Shown piece by piece: positions 42,001 to 51,000 of a DNA stretch of 64,000 nt; positions within the stretch are counted from its first letter, which is position 1, and each line of letters begins with the position of its first letter. Origin of the DNA: Amphiduros pacificus (lineage: Eukaryota > Annelida > Polychaeta > Phyllodocida > Hesionidae); assembly GCA_949316495.1 (NCBI GenBank), contig OX439012.1, positions 26,382,166-26,446,165 on the forward strand, read 5' to 3'. The notes beneath the pieces were generated by a model. It worked only from the letters and a program-made list of their open reading frames with translations, ran no database searches and was not told the origin of the DNA. A program made the position numbers and the translations under genes.

Positions 42001-45000
42001 TAGCATTTCCACCAGTAGTGAATGTGGCACATGGTGTTGTACCTGCACTGGTAGTTAGTGAGGTGGTTGTTTCTGGTGGGGTAGTGGTATCACAGACTGT
42101 GCCTAGAAATTAAAACTTTATTATTGGCTTTCAAATATCACAATCACAGTAATTTGATGACAATGAATAGCTTACACTTGATAGCCTGCCAAAGAATGAA
42201 TTCCAAATCAAATTCAAAATGTTAAGACTGAAATGGAAATGTTTTAAAATGAGACTTGAGTGTGTGTGACACACTTTTTGACTGTCATGTGCTAAATGGT
42301 TGGTAGCATACTTGTAAACCTGACCTACCCTGACAGTTGCCCCATAAGCCATCTACATCATAGTTGCCGGTAGTTGCACACCAAAGCTCTCCATTGTGGT
42401 CCAGTGTTGTACACTGATAGTATGCAACACCTTTGTAAGTGAAAGGGAATGTGCACATTGCACCTTTGGCATTGCCACCACTTGTGAATGTTGCACATGG
42501 AGTTGTGCCACCAGTTGTAGTCAGTGTTGTAGTTTCAATTGTTGTTGTAGTGTCACATAGAGTCCCTGTCAAAATATGCAATGTGACTATTACCAAATCA
42601 TAATAAATCTATGTCTCAGCCCACCAGCTGCAAGATCGATCTTGGCTGTAAAGCAAAATATTAATGCTCCAATCAGCATACAGACAAAGCATCTCTTTCT
42701 TTTCTTCCCTCATGTCAGTACTTTCAAGCTAATCTATTTGATCATCAAAATTTGGCAAACATGAAGCCAATGGTCAAAATGACCAGATAAAGAGTACCAA
42801 GCTAAAGTTGAGAAATGGGCATGCCTTACGGACATTCCTGTATGCATATGTGGCAGTCCCTCGGAAACCAGAAAAAAAACTCTAATTGATTCTAAGCACA
42901 CACTTGACACAATGTCAAGAAGAAAGCAGCATGAAGGAATATTCAGAGATGATTACTCATTTGTCGCAAAGGAGACAGAGGCTAGATCATATGTTGGAGA
43001 AGGATATCTTTTAGCAGCATTTCTTCCAAGCCTGACAGAATGACCTACCGGCACACACTCCCCATAGTCCATCGGTATCATAACTGGAAGTGGTGGCACA
43101 CCAAGGATCTTGGGAATTAAGGTTGATGCATTCATAACGTGCCACCCCTTGGTAGGTGAATGGAAAGACACACATGGCTCCATTAGCATTTCCACCAGTA
43201 GTGAATGTGGCACATGGTGTTGTACCTGCACTGGTAGTTAGTGAGGTGGTTGTTTCTGGTGGGGTAGTGGTATCACAGACTGTGCCTAGAAATTAAAACT
43301 TTATTATTGGCTTTCAAATATCACAATCACAGTAATTTGATGACAATGAATAGCTTACACTTGATAGCCTGCCAAAGAATGAATTCCAAATCAAATTCAA
43401 AATGTTAAGACTGAAATGGAAATGTTTTAAAATGAGACTTGAGTGTGTGTGACACACTTTTTGACTGTCATGTGCTAAATGGTTGGTAGCATACTTGTCA
43501 ACCTGACCTACCCTGACAGTTGCCCCATAAGCCATCTACATCATAGTTGCCGGTAGTTGCACACCAAAGCTCTCCATTGTGGTCCAGTGTTGTACACTGA
43601 TAGTATGCAACACCTTTGTAAGTGAAAGGGAATGTGCACATTGCACCTTTGGCATTGCCACCACTTGTGAATGTTGCACATGGAGTTGTGCCACCAGTTG
43701 TAGTCAGTGTTGTAGTTTCAATTGTTGTTGTAGTGTCACATAGAGTCCCTGTCAAAATATGCAATGTGACTATTACCAAATCATAATAAATCTATGTCTC
43801 AGCCCACCAGCTGCAAGATCGATCTTGGCTGTAAAGCAAAATATTAATGCTCCAATCAGCATACAGACACAGCATCTCTTTCTTTTCTTCCCTCATGTCA
43901 GTACTTTCAAGCTAATCTATTTGATCATCAAAATTTGGCAAACATGAAGCCAATGGTCAAAATGACCAGATAAAGAGTACCAAGCTAAAGTTGAGAAATG
44001 GGCATGCCTTACGGACATTCCTGTATGCATATGTGGCAGTCCCTCGGAAACCAGAAAAAAAACTCTAATTGATTCTAAGCACACACTTGACACAATGTCA
44101 AGAAGAAAGCAGCATGAAGGAATATTCAGAGATGATTACTCATTTGTCGCAAAGGAGACAGAGGCTAGATCATATGTTGGAGAAGGATATCTTTTAGCAG
44201 CATTTCTTCCAAGCCTGACAGAATGACCTACCGGCACACACTCCCCATAGTCCATCGGTATCATAACTGGAAGTGGTGGCACACCAAGGATCTTGGGAAT
44301 TAAGGTTGATGCATTCATAACGTGCCACCCCTTGGTAGGTGAATGGAAAGACACACATGGCTCCATTAGCATTTCCACCAGTAGTGAATGTGGCACATGG
44401 TGTTGTACCTGCACTGGTAGTTAGTGAGGTGGTTGTTTCTGGTGGGGTAGTGGTATCACAGACTGTGCCTAGAAATTAAAACTTTATTATTGGCTTTCAA
44501 ATATCACAATCACAGTAATTTGATGACAATGAATAGCTTACACTTGATAGCCTGCCAAAGAATGAATTCCAAATCAAATTCAAAATGTTAAGACTGAAAT
44601 GGAAATGTTTTAAAATGAGACTTGAGTGTGTGTGACACACTCTTTGACTGTCATGTGCTAAATGGTTGGTAGCATACTTGTCAACCTGACCTACCCTGAC
44701 AGTTGCCCCATAAGCCATCTACATCATAGTTGCTGGTAGTTGCACACCAAAGCTCTCCATTGTGGTCCAGTGTTGTACACTGATAGTATGCAACACCTTT
44801 GTAAGTGAAAGGGAATGTGCACATTGCACCTTTGGCATTGCCACCACTTGTGAATGTTGCACATGGAGTTGTGCCACCAGTTGTAGTCAGTGTTGTAGTT
44901 TCAATTGTTGTTGTAGTGTCACATAGAGTCCCTGTCAAAATATGCAATGTGACTATTACCAAATCATAATAAATCTATGTCTCAGCCCACCAGCTGCAAG

Positions 45001-48000
45001 ATCGATCTTGGCTGTAAAGCAAAATATTAATGCTCCAATCAGCATACAGACAAAGCATCTCTTTCTTTTCTTCCCTCATGTCAGTACTTTCAAGCTAATC
45101 TATTTGATCATCAAAATTTGGCAAACATGAAGCCAATGGTCAAAATGACCAGATAAAGAGTACCAAGCTAAAGTTGAGAAATGGGCATGCCTTACAGACA
45201 TTCCTGTATGCATATGTGGCAGTCCCTCGGAAACCAGAAAAAAAACTCTAATTGATTCTAAGCACACACTTGACACAATGTCAAGAAGAAAGCAGCATGA
45301 AGGAATATTCAGAGATGATTACTCATTTGTCGCAAAGGAGACAGAGGCTAGATCATATGTTGGAGAAGGATATCTTTTAGCAGCATTTCTTCCAAGCCTG
45401 ACAGAATGACCTACCGGCACACACTCCCCATAGTCCATCGGTATCATAACTGGAAGTGGTGGCACACCAAGGATCTTGGGAATTAAGGTTGATGCATTCA
45501 TAACGTGCCACCCCTTGGTAGGTGAATGGAAAGACACACATGGCTCCATTAGCATTTCCACCAGTAGTGAATGTGGCACATGGTGTTGTACCTGCACTGG
45601 TAGTTAGTGAGGTGGTTGTTTCTGGTGGGGTAGTGGTATCACAGACTGTGCCTAGAAATTAAAACTTTATTATTGGCTTTCAAATATCACAATCACAGTA
45701 ATTTGATGACAATGAATAGCTTACACTTGATAGCCTGCCAAAGAATGAATTCCAAATCAAATTCAAAATGTTAAGACTGAAATGGAAATGTTTTAAAATG
45801 AGACTTGAGTGTGTGTGACACACTTTTTGACTGTCATGTGCTAAATGGTTGGTAGCATACTTGTCAACCTGACCTACCCTGACAGTTGCCCCATAAGCCA
45901 TCTACATCATAGTTGCCGGTAGTTGCACACCAAAGCTCTCCATTGTGGTCCAGTGTTGTACACTGATAGTATGCAACACCTTTGTAAGTGAAAGGGAATG
46001 TGCACATTGCACCTTTGGCATTGCCACCACTTGTGAATGTTGCACATGGAGTTGTGCCACCAGTTGTAGTCAGTGTTGTAGTTTCAATTGTTGTTGTAGT
46101 GTCACATAGAGTCCCTGTCAAAATATGCAATGTGACTATTACCAAATCATAATAAATCTATGTCTCAGCCCACCAGCTGCAAGATCGATCTTGGCTGTAA
46201 AGCAAAATATTAATGCTCCAATCAGCATACAGACAAAGCATCTCTTTCTTTTCTTCCCTCATGTCAGTACTTTCAAGCTAATCTATTTGATCATCAAAAT
46301 TTGGCAAACATGAAGCCAATGGTCAAAATGACCAGATAAAGAGTACCAAGCTAAAGTTGAGAAATGGGCATGCCTTACGGACATTCCTGTATGCATATGT
46401 GGCAGTCCCTCGGAAACCAGAAAAAAAACTCTAATTGATTCTAAGCACACACTTGACACAATGTCAAGAAGAAAGCAGCATGAAGGAATATTCAGAGATG
46501 ATTAATCATTTGTCGCAAAGGAGACAGAGGCTAGATCATATGTTGGAGAAGGATATCTTTTAGCAGCATTTCTTCCAAGCCTGACAGAATGACCTACCGG
46601 CACACACTCCCCATAGTCCATCGGTATCATAACTGGAAGTGGTGGCACACCAAGGATCTTGGGAATTAAGGTTGATGCATTCATAACGTGCCACCCCTTG
46701 GTAGGTGAATGGAAAGACACACATGGCTCCATTAGCATTTCCACCAGTAGTGAATGTGGCACATGGTGTTGTACCTGCACTGGTAGTTAGTGAGGTGGTT
46801 GTTTCTGGTGGGGTAGTGGTATCACAGACTGTGCCTAGAAATTAAAACTTTATTATTGGCTTTCAAATATCACAATCACAGTAATTTGATGACAATGAAT
46901 AGCTTACACTTGATAGCCTGCCAAAGAATGAATTCCAAATCAAATTCAAAATGTTAAGACTGAAATGGAAATGTTTTAAAATGAGACTTGAGTGTGTGTG
47001 ACACACTTTTTGACTGTCATGTGCTAAATGGTTGGTAGCATACTTGTCAACCTGACCTACCCTGACAGTTGCCCCATAAGCCATCTACATCATAGTTGCC
47101 GGTAGTTGCACACCAAAGCTCTCCATTGTGGTCCAGTGTTGTACACTGATAGTATGCAACACCTTTGTAAGTGAAAGGGAATGTGCACATTGCACCTTTG
47201 GCATTGCCACCACTTGTGAATGTTGCACATGGAGTTGTGCCACCAGTTGTAGTCAGTGTTGTAGTTTCAATTGTTGTTGTAGTGTCACATAGAGTCCCTG
47301 TCAAAATATGCAATGTGACTATTACCAAATCATAATAAATCTATGTCTCAGCCCACCAGCTGCAAGATCGATCTTGGCTGTAAAGCAAAATATTAATGCT
47401 CCAATCAGCATACAGACACAGCATCTCTTTCTTTTCTTCCCTCATGTCAGTACTTTCAAGCTAATCTATTTGATCATCAAAATTTGGCAAACATGAAGCC
47501 AATGGTCAAAATGACCAGATAAAGAGTACCAAGCTAAAGTTGAGAAATGGGCATGCCTTACGGACATTCCTGTATGCATATGTGGCAGTCCCTCGGAAAC
47601 CAGAAAAAAAACTCTAATTGATTCTAAGCACACACTTGACACAATGTCAAGAAGAAAGCAGCATGAAGGAATATTCAGAGATGATTACTCATTTGTCGCA
47701 AAGGAGACAGAGGCTAGATCATATGTTGGAGAAGGATATCTTTTAGCAGCATTTCTTCCAAGCCTGACAGAATGACCTACCGGCACACACTCCCCATAGT
47801 CCATCGGTATCATAACTGGAAGTGGTGGCACACCAAGGATCTTGGGAATTAAGGTTGATGCATTCATAACGTGCCACCCCTTGGTAGGTGAATGGAAAGA
47901 CACACATGGCTCCATTAGCATTTCCACCAGTAGTGAATGTGGCACATGGTGTTGTACCTGCACTGGTAGTTAGTGAGGTGGTTGTTTCTGGTGGGGTAGT

Positions 48001-51000
48001 GGTATCACAGACTGTGCCTAGAAATTAAAACTTTATTATTGGCTTTCAAATATCACAATCACAGTAATTTGATGACAATGAATAGCTTACACTTGATAGC
48101 CTGCCAAAGAATGAATTCCAAATCAAATTCAAAATGTTAAGACTGAAATGGAAATGTTTTAAAATGAGACTTGAGTGTGTGTGACACACTCTTTGACTGT
48201 CATGTGCTAAATGGTTGGTAGCATACTTGTCAACCTGACCTACCCTGACAGTTGCCCCATAAGCCATCTACATCATAGTTGCCGGTAGTTGCACACCAAA
48301 GCTCTCCATTGTGGTCCAGTGTTGTACACTGATAGTATGCAACACCTTTGTAAGTGAAAGGGAATGTGCACATTGCACCTTTGGCATTGCCACCACTTGT
48401 GAATGTTGCACATGGAGTTGTGCCACCAGTTGTAGTCAGTGTTGTAGTTTCAATTGTTGTTGTAGTGTCACATAGAGTCCCTGTCAAAATATGCAATGTG
48501 ACTATTACCAAATCATAATAAATCTATGTCTCAGCCCACCAGCTGCAAGATCGATCTTGGCTGTAAAGCAAAATATTAATGCTCCAATCAGCATACAGAC
48601 AAAGCATCTCTTTCTTTTCTTCCCTCATGTCAGTACTTTCAAGCTAATCTATTTGATCATCAAAATTTGGCAAACATGAAGCCAATGGTCAAAATGACCA
48701 GATAAAGAGTACCAAGCTAAAGTTGAGAAATGGGCATGCCTTACGGACATTCCTGTATGCATATGTGGCAGTCCCTCGGAAACCAGAAAAAAAACTCTAA
48801 TTGATTCTAAGCACACACTTGACACAATGTCAAGAAGAAAGCAGCATGAAGGAATATTCAGAGATGATTACTCATTTGTCGCAAAGGAGACAGAGGCTAG
48901 ATCATATGTTGGAGAAGGATATCTTTTAGCAGCATTTCTTCCAAGCCTGACAGAATGACCTACCGGCACACACTCCCCATAGTCCATCGGTATCATAACT
49001 GGAAGTGGTGGCACACCAAGGATCTTGGGAATTAAGGTTGATGCATTCATAACGTGCCACCCCTTGGTAGGTGAATGGAAAGACACACATGGCTCCATTA
49101 GCATTTCCACCAGTAGTGAATGTGGCACATGGTGTTGTACCTGCACTGGTAGTTAGTGAGGTGGTTGTTTCTGGTGGGGTAGTGGTATCACAGACTGTGC
49201 CTAGAAATTAAAACTTTATTATTGGCTTTCAAATATCACAATCACAGTAATTTGATGACAATGAATAGCTTACACTTGATAGCCTGCCAAAGAATGAATT
49301 CCAAATCAAATTCAAAATGTTAAGACTGAAATGGAAATGTTTTAAAATGAGACTTGAGTGTGTGTGACACACTCTTTGACTGTCATGTGCTAAATGGTTG
49401 GTAGCATACTTGTCAACCTGACCTACCCTGACAGTTGCCCCATAAGCCATCTACATCATAGTTGCCGGTAGTTGCACACCAAAGCTCTCCATTGTGGTCC
49501 AGTGTTGTACACTGATAGTATGCAACACCTTTGTAAGTGAAAGGGAATGTGCACATTGCACCTTTGGCATTGCCACCACTTGTGAATGTTGCACATGGAG
49601 TTGTGCCACCAGTTGTAGTCAGTGTTGTAGTTTCAATTGTTGTTGTAGTGTCACATAGAGTCCCTGTCAAAATATGCAATGTGACTATTACCAAATCATA
49701 ATAAATCTATGTCTCAGCCCACCAGCTGCAAGATCGATCTTGGCTGTAAAGCAAAATATTAATGCTCCAATCAGCATACAGACAAAGCATCTCTTTCTTT
49801 TCTTCCCTCATGTCAGTACTTTCAAGCTAATCTATTTGATCATCAAAATTTGGCAAACATGAAGCCAATGGTCAAAATGACCAGATAAAGAGTACCAAGC
49901 TAAAGTTGAGAAATGGGCATGCCTTACAGACATTCCTGTATGCATATGTGGCAGTCCCTCGGAAACCAGAAAAAAAACTCTAATTGATTCTAAGCACACA
50001 CTTGACACAATGTCAAGAAGAAAGCAGCATGAAGGAATATTCAGAGATGATTACTCATTTGTCGCAAAGGAGACAGAGGCTAGATCATATGTTGGAGAAG
50101 GATATCTTTTAGCAGCATTTCTTCCAAGCCTGACAGAATGACCTACCGGCACACACTCCCCATAGTCCATCGGTATCATAACTGGAAGTGGTGGCACACC
50201 AAGGATCTTGGGAATTAAGGTTGATGCATTCATAACGTGCCACCCCTTGGTAGGTGAATGGAAAGACACACATGGCTCCATTAGCATTTCCACCAGTAGT
50301 GAATGTGGCACATGGTGTTGTACCTGCACTGGTAGTTAGTGAGGTGGTTGTTTCTGGTGGGGTAGTGGTATCACAGACTGTGCCTAGAAATTAAAACTTT
50401 ATTATTGGCTTTCAAATATCACAATCACAGTAATTTGATGACAATGAATAGCTTACACTTGATAGCCTGCCAAAGAATGAATTCCAAATCAAATTCAAAA
50501 TGTTAAGACTGAAATGGAAATGTTTTAAAATGAGACTTGAGTGTGTGTGACACACTTTTTGACTGTCATGTGCTAAATGGTTGGTAGCATACTTGTCAAC
50601 CTGACCTACCCTGACAGTTGCCCCATAAGCCATCTACATCATAGTTGCCGGTAGTTGCACACCAAAGCTCTCCATTGTGGTCCAGTGTTGTACACTGATA
50701 GTATGCAACACCTTTGTAAGTGAAAGGGAATGTGCACATTGCACCTTTGGCATTGCCACCACTTGTGAATGTTGCACATGGAGTTGTGCCACCAGTTGTA
50801 GTCAGTGTTGTAGTTTCAATTGTTGTTGTAGTGTCACATAGAGTCCCTGTCAAAATATGCAATGTGACTATTACCAAATCATAATAAATCTATGTCTCAG
50901 CCCACCAGCTGCAAGATCGATCTTGGCTGTAAAGCAAAATATTAATGCTCCAATCAGCATACAGACAAAGCATCTCTTTCTTCTCTTCCCTCATGTCAGT

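Noticed and set aside
42285-42596. Longer 103-codon version of the B module frame
   Set aside because: A single intronic change in unit 36 extends the frame past the GTAGGT donor. The donor is intact, so the exon ends where it does in other units.
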